Shown one piece after another: positions 9,755 to 18,387 of a DNA stretch of 64,000 nucleotides. Where the stretch lies: the NCBI GenBank assembly GCA_900315145.1, contig OMYE01000001.1:1-64000 (forward strand), written 5' to 3'. The position numbers and the translations under genes are program-made. This stretch comes from an uncultured Pseudomonadota bacterium. Lineage in GTDB: Bacteria > Pseudomonadota > Gammaproteobacteria > Enterobacterales > Succinivibrionaceae. Numbering within the stretch: the stretch's first letter is position 1; each line of letters opens with the position of its first letter. Below the pieces are notes generated by a model. That model had not been told where the DNA came from, searched no databases, and saw only the letters and a program-made list of their open reading frames with translations.

Positions 9755-10512
9755 CCGGAGCGTCATTCCTGATAATCTGAAAGATCATTTACGATAATCT
9801 GAAAAAGTGCCGGCTCAGTCCGGCATTTTTTGATACCAAGCCGTACAGTACAGTGTCACCGATAATGGTTACATCTGCAATCCAGCCGACTGCTGTTCCG
9901 ACCGACAACGCCCGGTCAGCCACCGGTGAGAGATATGGCTGTAAACCAATTTGATGTTTCTCATCAGACATCCTGATTCAGCTTCCTTTCCATTGCCTCG
10001 GAAAAAGACTTTATCTTAAATTACAGGTAAAAAACGCACGGTATCAGCAGAAAATAGCTCTGTTAAGGCAGTATCCCGTGAAAACGAGTATAGGACTATT
10101 GTAAAATTTATAACTGCTCACAATTAACCATTCTCAATAAATTTTGAATTCCAACTTTCTCAAAATACTTAATTTGCCCGCAGATAATTATCAGAATCCA
10201 AGTCGCACCTGAGACTGATGCTGACAATAAACGCCGTAGATTCCGGAACTCTTATATCATTCCGGAAACCGGTATGGTTTAATAAAAATCCCGGCAACTG
10301 ATATTTTATTATTAAGCTCCCTGAGATATACCTCATATTTCAATTTCAATATCCGTTCCTTAACCTGAAAAAGTGACTTATTGTAGGTATTTTTCGCATT
10401 TTCCTGCATAAAAAAGCTATTTACCGTTTAATATGCATAATTATGTAGAAAAAGCCCGCTATCAATCATAAAATAATAACCGTTGTTACATTCTGACGAT
10501 TACAGGATTTTT
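9755..10512. other. Gene-poor stretch before the RNA repair genes
   Basis: Beyond the terminator and a duplicated GATAATCTGAAA (9771-9782 and 9793-9804), this region is AT-rich with no convincing gene. A 60-codon frame on the minus strand (9789-9971) overlaps the terminator and is not called. The promoter of the repair cassette probably lies in the last 150 bases. Confidence 0.45.
9808..9831 (+). terminator. Rho-independent terminator of the sulfatase gene
   Basis: The stem TGCCGG/CCGGCA with a six-base loop is followed by six T, 54 bases after the sulfatase stop. Confidence 0.8.
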
Positions 10513-11007
10513 ATGAGAATACTGGTACTTACCAGAGGGCTGCCGGGATCCGGCAAATCCACCTGGATTAACCGGAACAATCTGGATAACTACACTATAT
10601 CTACTGACAAGCTGCGTCTTCTGTACGCATCGCCTGTTCTTGATCCGGACGGTCAGCTTCATCTCTCCCAGAAAGTCAATAAGGACGTTTTCGACAATCT
10701 CTTCCATATTCTGGATTACCGTATGAAAAACGGTGACTTTACCGTGGTTGATGCCTGTCATCTAAGGGAATGCGATCTGATTAAATACAAAAAACTGGTT
10801 GATCTATACCGTTACCGCACCATCATGATAGATTTTACCGGCATCAGTCTGGAGGAATGTATCAGACGCAATGCCTCAAGGAATCCTCCTTTTGTAGTTC
10901 CGGAATACGCCTTACGAAGAATGTACTCCTTTTTAAATGAGAAAGTCGTCATTCCTAAATGGATTAAAGTATACAGTCCTGATGACAGTATTGAGTTATT
11001 CTGCTAG
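10513..11007 (+). CDS. Polynucleotide kinase-like P-loop kinase
   Basis: A 164-residue P-loop kinase resembling the 5'-OH polynucleotide kinase domain of T4 Pnkp and bacterial Pnkp. It has Walker A GLPGSGKST at residues 8-16, a STDKLR segment matching the (S/T)DxxR substrate-site pattern after it, the VVDACHL strand, and an Arg-bearing lid (CIRRNASR). Expected role: phosphorylate 5'-OH RNA ends from ATP or GTP. A longer frame begins at 10483, but the ATG at 10513 has AGGA six bases upstream and begins directly at the first strand of the fold. It lies 82 bases ahead of a phosphatase-RNA ligase gene, which strongly supports an RNA-repair role over a metabolic kinase. No nuclease or Hen1-type methyltransferase gene is adjacent. 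Confidence 0.75.
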   Translation: MRILVLTRGLPGSGKSTWINRNNLDNYTISTDKLRLLYASPVLDPDGQLHLSQKVNKDVFDNLFHILDYRMKNGDFTVVDACHLRECDLIKYKKLVDLYRYRTIMIDFTGISLEECIRRNASRNPPFVVPEYALRRMYSFLNEKVVIPKWIKVYSPDDSIELFC

Positions 11008-11089
11008 ATTTTCTCATCATAATACGCCGGCATACCGGAAAACGTAACTGCTGCACAATACCGCAATACAATGGATAACGAGTTTTTTT

Positions 11090-12871
11090 ATGAATGCCCA
11101 CCCCTTTATCAATATCTGTCCGGTTGATTTCTCCAACTACGAAAAAATTCATATATTCGGTGATATTCACGGCTGCTACACCGCACTTAAAGAAGCCATC
11201 GGGGAAATCTCTGACAGTCATCTCTATATTTTTACGGGAGACTATCTGGATCGGGGGCCTGAAAACCGGCAGGTGCTCGAATTTCTGCTCCGGAACTGCA
11301 GACGACGGAATTTCATTCTGTTAAACGGCAATCATGAAATTCATCTTAAAGACTACATCAGCGGCGGCGAAATCAAAAGCTACGACTTCAAGGTAAAAAC
11401 CATTCCGCAAATCTGCAGCATAGATAGACAGAAAATCCGGAACCTCTGCAGTCACCTGAAGTATTATCTGTATTTTAAATACGGAAACTACCGCTACTTT
11501 ATCTGTCACGGCGGCATTCCGACCATACCTTCGTCCGGCATGCATACCATCGCCGCCTCCGATCTCATCAACGGCGTCGGAGATTACAATGACTATCTTA
11601 AGATTGCTGAAATCTGGAATCAGCAGCAAGAAAGAGATTTCATCCAGATATTCGGCCACCGCAATACCCAGAATTCTCCGGCAAGAATTAATGACAATGT
11701 CTACTGTCTAGAGGGACAGGTGGAGTTCGGCGGAGAACTGAGAGTTCTGGAAATAACCGGTGCCGGAATCTCCGTAAAAAGCCGGCCTAACCATATATAT
11801 GACTACAGTCTGAAGGCGGAAACTCCTGAATTTATAAAAGAACTGAGAAACAATACCTACCTTCAGGAGAAAAAATTCAGTTGCATATCCTCATTCTACT
11901 TTAACTCCCGCGTCTTCAGGCAGGATCTGTGGGAACAGCAGTCCGTCACCGCCCGCGGACTTTTTGTGGAGAATACCAGCGGCAGAATTATTGCTCGGGG
12001 ATACAACAAATTTTTCAATTTAAACGAGCTTCCGGAATGCACTATGGGAAACCTCCAGCGAAAACTCAACTTTCCGGTAAAAGCCTCCGTCAAGGAAAAC
12101 GGCACGTCGTTTCTGGTATTTCTTTACCGGGATCATCTGTTCTTTGCCACTAAATACTCCCTCTTCAACGAAGAGACCGGAAACTTTACCAGAGCCTTCA
12201 GAAACATCGTGTCAGAAGAAGCAGAGAAATATCTCACCGGATACCTTAGGGAGCATAACACAACCCTGATATTCGAACATATTGATCCGCACAATGATCC
12301 TAAAATTATAAAATACTCCGGGAGCAGGATAATTCTCCTTGATATCATCAGTAATGATACTGATGGAAGGAGAGCGCCTGAAAGTGAAACAGAGAGAGTC
12401 GCCGGAATTCTCGGAGTGGACTGCAGGAAACAGGTTACGGTTCTGGAGGATTTCCACCGGCTGCAGCAGTGGTATCAGGAAATAACCTTTAATGAAATAC
12501 TGCCGGATATCCCACATGTTGAAGGCTATGTCCTTGAGGATGCCGGCGGCTATATGCTGAAAATCAAACTTCCTTTCTACCGTTTCTGGAAATACATGCA
12601 GATGGTCGCTACAGACCTGTTCAACCACGGATCAACGGATAAGCCGCTTGATGCCAGAGGCAGGCATTTTTACAACTGGCTTAATGGTAAAATTACCTCT
12701 GTCGGAAAAGGGGCGGACATCATCACTCTGCGGGAAATGTATCTTAAAGAAACCTCCGCAGGGGAGCTTGCTTCACTTTACGTAAAAAAACAACGGCATT
12801 ATCCTGAAAAAAGCATCCTGAAAACAGCACCTGCACTCCCCCCCGCAAAACAACCTGAAACAGCTGAATAA
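11090..12871 (+). CDS. PPP phosphatase-RNA ligase fusion
   Basis: A 593-residue two-domain enzyme. Residues 20-230 are a calcineurin-type metallophosphatase with GDIHG (Asp25), GDYLDRG (Asp51), GNHE (80-83), CHGGIP (His140) and FGHRNT, expected to remove 2',3'-cyclic or 3'-phosphate from broken RNA. Residues 300-570 are a covalent nucleotidyltransferase: motif I KENG with nucleophile Lys335, FEHI around 395 (motif IIIa/IV region) and motif V KIK at 491-493, typical of RNA ligases that join 5'-phosphate to 3'-OH ends. The upstream kinase supplies the third step, so the pair is a split version of bacterial Pnkp (kinase-phosphatase-ligase in one chain). The ATG follows a T-run with only a weak Shine-Dalgarno sequence. 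The RNA target is unknown; cleaved tRNA is the usual one. Confidence 0.82.
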   Translation: MNAHPFINICPVDFSNYEKIHIFGDIHGCYTALKEAIGEISDSHLYIFTGDYLDRGPENRQVLEFLLRNCRRRNFILLNGNHEIHLKDYISGGEIKSYDFKVKTIPQICSIDRQKIRNLCSHLKYYLYFKYGNYRYFICHGGIPTIPSSGMHTIAASDLINGVGDYNDYLKIAEIWNQQQERDFIQIFGHRNTQNSPARINDNVYCLEGQVEFGGELRVLEITGAGISVKSRPNHIYDYSLKAETPEFIKELRNNTYLQEKKFSCISSFYFNSRVFRQDLWEQQSVTARGLFVENTSGRIIARGYNKFFNLNELPECTMGNLQRKLNFPVKASVKENGTSFLVFLYRDHLFFATKYSLFNEETGNFTRAFRNIVSEEAEKYLTGYLREHNTTLIFEHIDPHNDPKIIKYSGSRIILLDIISNDTDGRRAPESETERVAGILGVDCRKQVTVLEDFHRLQQWYQEITFNEILPDIPHVEGYVLEDAGGYMLKIKLPFYRFWKYMQMVATDLFNHGSTDKPLDARGRHFYNWLNGKITSVGKGADIITLREMYLKETSAGELASLYVKKQRHYPEKSILKTAPALPPAKQPETAE

Positions 12872-13007
12872 CAGATACCAGAGAGACAGGTCTCTTATAC
12901 CTCTTAACAAAAATCAGCAGAGGAACTTGGCATACTTCACCATTTTTAAGTAAAATTCGGTATTCCATATATTTAAAATCAACCAGTAAAACTAAGGATT
13001 ACCGCAA

Positions 13008-13664
13008 ATGCTGTTTAATAAATCAACCTTGTTAAAAACAATGGCGGCAGTTATTGTCAGTGCCGCAGTATCAGTGAGCCCGGTATATGCCGCCGGCAGC
13101 CACTATGATAAAAAAACCTTAAAAAAGATGGGAGTATTCCTCTCTAATTTTACCGAATGCTTTGTCTATAACAACACCAGAGAGAATATGATAAAACATC
13201 CGGAAAACATTATTTCCTTCGGTATCTGCCATAACTACGTAAACAATTTCCGCGGCCGCTTTGTAGAGGTTCCCGGATGTACAGTATCTTCGACTGATGA
13301 CAAATGTGCCAACGGCACCATGATGATCGACAGAAAATTCATTAATGAATCCTCCAGAAGATACCTTAACTACGATCTCAAGGAATTCATGTCTGTGGAA
13401 AACGGCTACTATGACGGCCATAATTTCCGGATTCATCCGGCAGACGGGGAAATGCTCAGACAGGTGGAGGTTCTTGAAGCTGTTCCTCAGGATGACGGCT
13501 CCATTATGGTAAAGGGCAGCACCTATATTCCTGATATGGGTGAAACACCTTCAAATACCCCTGATTTGACCGCTGTAATTAAACCTCATACGTGGAATAA
13601 CAAGGAAACCTGGTCTCTTATAAGCATCAAGGTCGACAGTAATAACAGCGAGGATAACTACTGA
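13008..13664 (+). CDS. Secreted protein of unknown function
   Basis: A 218-residue protein with a clear Sec signal peptide: basic start (LFNKSTLLKT), hydrophobic core, and probable cleavage after VYA near residue 28. The mature part has several cysteines (CFVY, CHNY, GCTV, KCAN) that could form disulfides, and no motif I recognise. It is likely periplasmic. AAGGA lies about ten bases ahead of the ATG. It stands alone, 136 bases after the ligase gene and convergent with the LacI-family regulator, so context gives no function. Confidence 0.7.
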   Translation: MLFNKSTLLKTMAAVIVSAAVSVSPVYAAGSHYDKKTLKKMGVFLSNFTECFVYNNTRENMIKHPENIISFGICHNYVNNFRGRFVEVPGCTVSSTDDKCANGTMMIDRKFINESSRRYLNYDLKEFMSVENGYYDGHNFRIHPADGEMLRQVEVLEAVPQDDGSIMVKGSTYIPDMGETPSNTPDLTAVIKPHTWNNKETWSLISIKVDSNNSEDNY

Positions 13665-13870
13665 AATAATGACTGATGATAACACCTGAAAATAACATCT
13701 GCTGTTATCTCTTTCATTCTTATAACAAGACACTGAATAAACTGTTTTAATACCGCTGTTCTCCCGTAGTTGTATAATATCCTGAGTATGTCTTACAGCT
13801 GGCTATATAATAATGTAGCAGTACAGAAAACAGCAATATAGAATAAAGTAATAACTTTTTATTCAGTGAT

Positions 13871-13898
13871 AAAAAAAAGAGAATCCGGAGATTCTCTT
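13871..13898 (-). terminator. Terminator of the LacI-family gene
   Basis: On the minus strand AAGAGAATC-TCCG-GATTCTCTT (nine base pairs) is followed by a run of T, 28 bases past the regulator's stop. Confidence 0.85.
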
Positions 13899-13925
13899 AT
13901 TCTACTCAAACCTTTTCCTAAGACA

Positions 13926-15059
13926 CTATTTCTTGGACTTTCTGTTTCTTGAAGTTGCCACTGCAGCTTCTTCGTTATATGCAGTAACGGAATCGCGCTC
14001 AATAAGATCAGGAATAAACTTCAAATCATCCAGAGTAAATTCAACCACATCATGGAGGTCAAACTTTCTTTCATAATTACGGTTGGTTTCCTTTTCCTTG
14101 CGTTCCTCATACTCCTCTCTTTCACGGGCATAAAGCACATTCAGAGCAAGCTTGGCCGCAGTCTCACCTACCTCTTCAATCGGATAACGGACTGTTGTAA
14201 GCTTAGGCTTGATAAAGTTGGTTATCAGGTTGTTATCAAAACCGATGGCGCTGACTTCATTAGGCACATTGATATTATTTTCGGTAAGAGCACTAACTGC
14301 ACCTACAGCCATGGCATCATTATAGGCCACAAAGGCTGTGAAACCGACATCTCTCATAAGCAGAGATTCAATAGCGTTATGTCCGCCTATTTCGTCAGGG
14401 AAGGCCAGACTTACCAGATCCTTATCGAATTCTATACCAGCATTGTCCAGTGCTCTGCGGTAGCCGTCCATACGATCCCTGGCATCCTGGTTGTTAACTT
14501 CGTCAGAAGCAATATAGGCAATGCGCTTATGTCCCTGTTTTAAAAGATGGTTTACTGCTGTTTCCATACCGGCACTTATATCAACCCATACACAGCGATC
14601 CTCTAACGTCGGAATCAGTCTGTTAACAAAGACAATAGGTACATCGGAACGGGATATTTCAATTAACTCTTCATCACTTAATGCCTTTGAATGAACCACA
14701 AGAGCATCACAGCGTCTAAGAAGCAGTGCATCGATACTGTTCTTTTCACGATCGTGTTCGTGTTTACCGGACATAACTATAACAAACTTGTTAGCCGGAA
14801 GTATTACATTTTCAATACCGCGCATCATCTGGGCAAAGAAAGGACCTCCGCAAAGGTCACCTACAAGAACACCGATACAGTTGGACTTTTTATTAACCAG
14901 TGCCTGGGCGAAACTGTTAGGCTGAAAGTTCAGTTCAGCCATAGCCTTCATCACCGCCTCGACTTTATCCGGGGATACCTTGGAGGATTTATTTATAACT
15001 CTTGAAACTGTAGAAATGGATACGTTAGCTAAACGGGACACATCTTTGATTGTAGCCAT
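13926..15059 (-). CDS. LacI/GalR-family transcriptional regulator
   Basis: A 377-residue repressor-type regulator. Residues 1-50 form the LacI helix-turn-helix and hinge (ATIKDVSRLANVSISTVSRV). Residues 60-330 are the periplasmic-binding-protein-like sensor domain (IGVLVGDLCGGPFFAQMMRGIE; AYNDAMAVGAV; GFDNN). It has an unusually long, charged tail after residue 320 (EEYEERKEKETNRNYERK) and ends in a basic stretch. The sensor domain suggests a sugar or nucleoside effector, but no transport or catabolic genes adjoin it. The glycogen/maltodextrin genes lie 25 kb away and are only possible targets. It has its own terminator, so it is probably monocistronic. Confidence 0.9.
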   Translation of the reverse strand: MATIKDVSRLANVSISTVSRVINKSSKVSPDKVEAVMKAMAELNFQPNSFAQALVNKKSNCIGVLVGDLCGGPFFAQMMRGIENVILPANKFVIVMSGKHEHDREKNSIDALLLRRCDALVVHSKALSDEELIEISRSDVPIVFVNRLIPTLEDRCVWVDISAGMETAVNHLLKQGHKRIAYIASDEVNNQDARDRMDGYRRALDNAGIEFDKDLVSLAFPDEIGGHNAIESLLMRDVGFTAFVAYNDAMAVGAVSALTENNINVPNEVSAIGFDNNLITNFIKPKLTTVRYPIEEVGETAAKLALNVLYAREREEYEERKEKETNRNYERKFDLHDVVEFTLDDLKFIPDLIERDSVTAYNEEAAVATSRNRKSKK

Positions 15060-15318
15060 ATATCACCTGAATCATTTTGAACAAAAAAAAGCATTAATGA
15101 TGAAGGATATTATACTACAAAGAACGGCTTACAAAACTATAAATTGTGATAATTATTACGAAGATTTGAACTAAATGCTGATTATTCTTTACATTTATTA
15201 TCCTATCATGCTTTTTTATCTGACAATTGTTCTTTCTATATACAGATTTAGATAAATTTTTATATCCGTAATCAGCTTTGATATACACCTCTTCAGAAAG
15301 TTTATGCAGAATATTTTC

Positions 15319-15343
15319 CGGACGGTAAAATCCGTCCGTTTTT
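15319..15343 (+). terminator. Plus-strand terminator without an obvious gene
   Basis: CGGACGG-TAAAAT-CCGTCCG (seven base pairs) is followed by TTTTTATA on the plus strand. No plus-strand gene precedes it, as the LacI-type gene is divergent. It may end a short RNA starting near the regulator's promoter. Confidence 0.55.
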
Positions 15344-15387
15344 ATATTCTTGATTATCAGGAACAGTTAGCCCAAACTGTTCCTCTC

Positions 15388-15418
15388 AAAAAAAAGATTC
15401 CGGATAAACTCCGGAATC
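15388..15418 (-). terminator. Terminator of slt
   Basis: On the minus strand GATTCCGGA and TCCGGAATC pair (nine base pairs, loop of five), followed by eight T; 73 bases past the slt stop. Confidence 0.85.
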
Positions 15419-15490
15419 CCTGAATAATTATCAACAGCTGTTAACTATTAACTATGCTGTTATATCTGCTTCTGTATTCAGCCGATAACT

Positions 15491-17533
15491 TTAGTAACAT
15501 TTATTTCTTTCTTTTTCAGATAGGAACTGCGGCTTGTTCACTCCAAGCAGGTGCTGATACATATAGTCGTAAAGTACCACCTTCTGAACGTAGTTTCTGG
15601 TCTCGTCAAAAGGAATTGCTTCAACATAGGTTGCCAGATCACGGCAGACACCGTCACTGCTCTGCCACTTGACGGCACGGCGGGGACCTGCATTGTAACC
15701 TGCAGAGGTGAATATACGGTTACCGTCAAAATCATCAAGCATGTCTCTCAGATAGGCAGTACCTAAATTCACATTTATCTCCGGTCTGAACAGATCGCCA
15801 GGACCGGTGTACTTAACTCCGTGCTTTTTGCTGACGATCCTGGCAGTGTCAGGCATCAGCTGCATAAGTCCTCTGGCGCCTACCGGAGACTGAGCCATCG
15901 GATTCATCATACTTTCCTGACGGGTAATACCATACATGAATGTCAGCGGCACCTTATGGTTATTTGACTGATTGCGGTATATATCTCTGTAGGTAACCGG
16001 GAATCTCAGTGACAGAACATCCCAGTCCTTCTTATATATCGATTCCCACAGTGCCAGATCTATATAACCTCTTTCCGCCTCAGCCTTGGCTATATATCTC
16101 GCATCCTGAACTGTAGCCTGCCCCATAAGTTCCTTCCATTCAGTTCTGATTCCCTTTTTATCCCCGAGAAATTCGTATTCGGCAAATCTCTGGTAGGCAG
16201 GATATTTCACCATAAAACCGGCACGCTGATTCTGATTAACAGCAGGAACGGCAATCTCATTAACCGCATAAGGCATATTCAGCTTTTCAGCAGCCATGTA
16301 GCCGTAGAAACTTCTCTCTGAAGCCAGTTTACGCCAGATTGCCTCTGCTTCGCCTTTTTTTCCAAGTTTATCGAGAGCAATAGCCCGCCAGTACATGTAG
16401 TTATCCTCCTGCTGCATCTCTTCAGGAAGATATTTCAGATACTTTTCAATTGCCGCATAGTCCTTATCCCACACAGCCATGCGAACTCTCTGTTTATACA
16501 TGGCCTCTGTTCCGACAGTTGGAAGATTACTGTCGATATAATCCTTCGGAACATCATTCTTTTCAAAAAGGAGTGAGAAAACAATAGCCTGCTTGATATC
16601 CCGCACCTGCTGAGGAGTAGGATGATATTTGGCAATAAACCCCTGCATTTCACTCATGGCTTCACGCGGCTGAATACGGCCGTATCTTCTGAATACCGCT
16701 GTGGCTGTTGCCGTCATCTTTTCAGGAATGGCATTGTATGAAGACGGACGCTCATAATATTTGGCCAGAAGCTTGATGGATTCCCCGTATTTGGCATTTC
16801 CCTTCAGCATCGCAGAGCTGCTCAGATATACCGCTTTTTTATTACGGGTCCAGTATGACTCATAGACTCTGGTAAAGACATTGTCTGCTGATAGATCTCC
16901 TGCCGAAAGCAGAGTCTGGGAGAGATTCATACAGCTCTTACTCAAACGTTCTGCTCTGATAAAAGGGGCTCTGATGTAAGCAACGGCATCAGCCTTCTGT
17001 CCCGCCTTGTATTTTGCCTTCAGCCACAGACATTTGGAATCCTCATTTTCAGGCATCTCCCGGGACAGCTTCAGAATATTCTGATACTTAAGCTGTTCGT
17101 CAAACTTGCTTATGTAATAATCACGCAAACGGACTGCCAGAACCTCGTGCTCAGGATTGTCAATAAAAGACATGATGTCATTAAGACTGGTCTCAGGAAG
17201 ACGCAGCAGAAGATATTCAATGTTAATGGACAGCGGATAGCCACGCAGATCCTCTCTGAGAGCTCTTCTGACCTCATCGTAATTGCCGTTGGCGTACGCC
17301 TTTAAAGCATCTACATAAGCATTTCTCTGTTTCTGATATCTGGTAAAATCATGCACCTCGGCCTCCGGCAGACTCTCAACCGGAGTAACCATGGATACAC
17401 CTGTAAGCTTTTCAGTGTTTTCTTCAAAAGCGGGAGGAATATCGGCACGGGCACAGGAACACAATCCAGCAGCCTGCATCATCAGGGCTGACACTATCGA
17501 AAACTTAATAAAACAACTTTTAATCACGGACAT
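15491..17533 (-). CDS. slt: Soluble lytic murein transglycosylase
   Basis: An SLT70-type enzyme (680 residues from the chosen start) that cleaves the MurNAc-GlcNAc bond in peptidoglycan, releasing anhydromuropeptides in the periplasm. The N-terminus is a signal peptide (MSVIKSCFIKFSIVSALMMQ, cleavage near CARA). A long superhelical region of alpha-helical hairpins follows, then a C-terminal goose-lysozyme-like domain with catalytic Glu in GITRQESMMNP, GARGLMQLMPDTA, and AGYNAGPRR. A frame extending to a TTG at 17566 exists, but the ATG at 17533 begins a canonical signal peptide and has AGAAAG upstream. Length and domain order match the family. The gene is monocistronic with its own terminator. 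Confidence 0.9.
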   Translation of the reverse strand: MSVIKSCFIKFSIVSALMMQAAGLCSCARADIPPAFEENTEKLTGVSMVTPVESLPEAEVHDFTRYQKQRNAYVDALKAYANGNYDEVRRALREDLRGYPLSINIEYLLLRLPETSLNDIMSFIDNPEHEVLAVRLRDYYISKFDEQLKYQNILKLSREMPENEDSKCLWLKAKYKAGQKADAVAYIRAPFIRAERLSKSCMNLSQTLLSAGDLSADNVFTRVYESYWTRNKKAVYLSSSAMLKGNAKYGESIKLLAKYYERPSSYNAIPEKMTATATAVFRRYGRIQPREAMSEMQGFIAKYHPTPQQVRDIKQAIVFSLLFEKNDVPKDYIDSNLPTVGTEAMYKQRVRMAVWDKDYAAIEKYLKYLPEEMQQEDNYMYWRAIALDKLGKKGEAEAIWRKLASERSFYGYMAAEKLNMPYAVNEIAVPAVNQNQRAGFMVKYPAYQRFAEYEFLGDKKGIRTEWKELMGQATVQDARYIAKAEAERGYIDLALWESIYKKDWDVLSLRFPVTYRDIYRNQSNNHKVPLTFMYGITRQESMMNPMAQSPVGARGLMQLMPDTARIVSKKHGVKYTGPGDLFRPEINVNLGTAYLRDMLDDFDGNRIFTSAGYNAGPRRAVKWQSSDGVCRDLATYVEAIPFDETRNYVQKVVLYDYMYQHLLGVNKPQFLSEKERNKCY

Positions 17534-18387
17534 ACTTTCTGGGCAACCACTATCAAGAAACAACAAGAAACAACAAGAAAAGATTATTAACTAACTAATA
17601 AAAATAAACAAAAGTTTAAAGAAGCACAAAAAAAACGAGTAAAGAAATCAGACCTTCCCTACTTCAGCAAATCTATTTTTTTATTTCTGAGTACTGTAAA
17701 AACATAAATAACATTATACTCTAATTATACAAAAATAAACGGCTCTCACAACAATAAAATCAAAAAAGATAAATATAAAATCAAATATTGTGGAATATTA
17801 CAGATAAAATAAAAACTGACTATTATTCGCACAGATAAAATTTTACCGGATACGGGGTTTACAAGGTCATTTTCAGGCATTTATATGCATGTCGACTAAA
17901 GGCTTTATGACTGTATTTTAAGCAGATAAAACCATTTGAACTTTTTTAGATTTTTCTTCAGAAAATATCTGAAGCCATTCCTGATTATCTGCTGTTTTTT
18001 ACCGGTTTTTATTATTATTCCTCCTGTACATTAAAACATATTTATAAAAATATTCGTTTTTCTCAATATTTATAAATAATTATTCTATTTAATTATTTTT
18101 GATTTATTTTTTTTCATTATTTTCCTGCAAAATCCGGGGATATTTTTTTGCAATAAAAATCTCTGACAAAACTGCTTATCAACATTATTCAGCATTCGGT
18201 TTTCAGCCTTAATTTACATGGAATCTTAAATCCTGTGATAAAAAGCGGATAATATGCAGAAAAGGTACGGGTATTTTTCTAAAAATGACCTAAAAATACT
18301 GGCAAAATTAAGATAAATCACTTAAATTAAGCAAAAAAAGCCCCCTGCCGGATAATTCCGGAGGAAAACCGGAGGAATCTTAAGCTT
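17534..18387. other. AT-rich gene-free stretch
   Basis: The 854 bases between divergent slt and the GT9 gene are very AT-rich. They contain a nested inverted repeat with a T-run at 17921-17999 (listed as a possible small RNA end) and the GT9 ribosome binding site GGAGGAA at 18371. I see no coding frame worth calling. Confidence 0.5.
17921..17999 (+). ncRNA. Possible small RNA 3' end (nested hairpins plus T-run)
   Basis: AGCAGATAA at 17921-17929 pairs with TTATCTGCT at 17985-17993. It encloses a second hairpin CTTCAG/CTGAAG around 17957-17974 and is followed by G and six T. No gene lies upstream on this strand, so a stand-alone transcript is plausible. The 5' end is not identifiable and the fold could be chance in AT-rich DNA. 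Confidence 0.3.

Larger units (their letters stand above)
15060..15490. other. Intergenic hairpin-rich region, lacI-type gene/slt
   Basis: The 431 bases carry three strong stems: 15319-15338 followed by T on the plus strand, 15359-15384 (nine base pairs AGGAACAGT/ACTGTTCCT, loop of eight, no T-run), and the slt terminator at 15388-15418. The promoter of the regulator gene must lie just right of 15060. No gene is called. Confidence 0.5.

Noticed and set aside
9789..9971. 60-codon minus-strand frame with ALSVGTAVGWIADVTIIGDTVL, faintly like a YceK-type lipoprotein end
   Set aside because: It overlaps the sulfatase terminator, has a poorly spaced ribosome site and no signal peptide; the resemblance is too weak to call even a remnant.
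15137..15160. CRP-like half site upstream of the LacI-type gene (TGTGATAATTATTACG)
   Set aside because: Only one half matches; the second half has two mismatches, common in AT-rich DNA.
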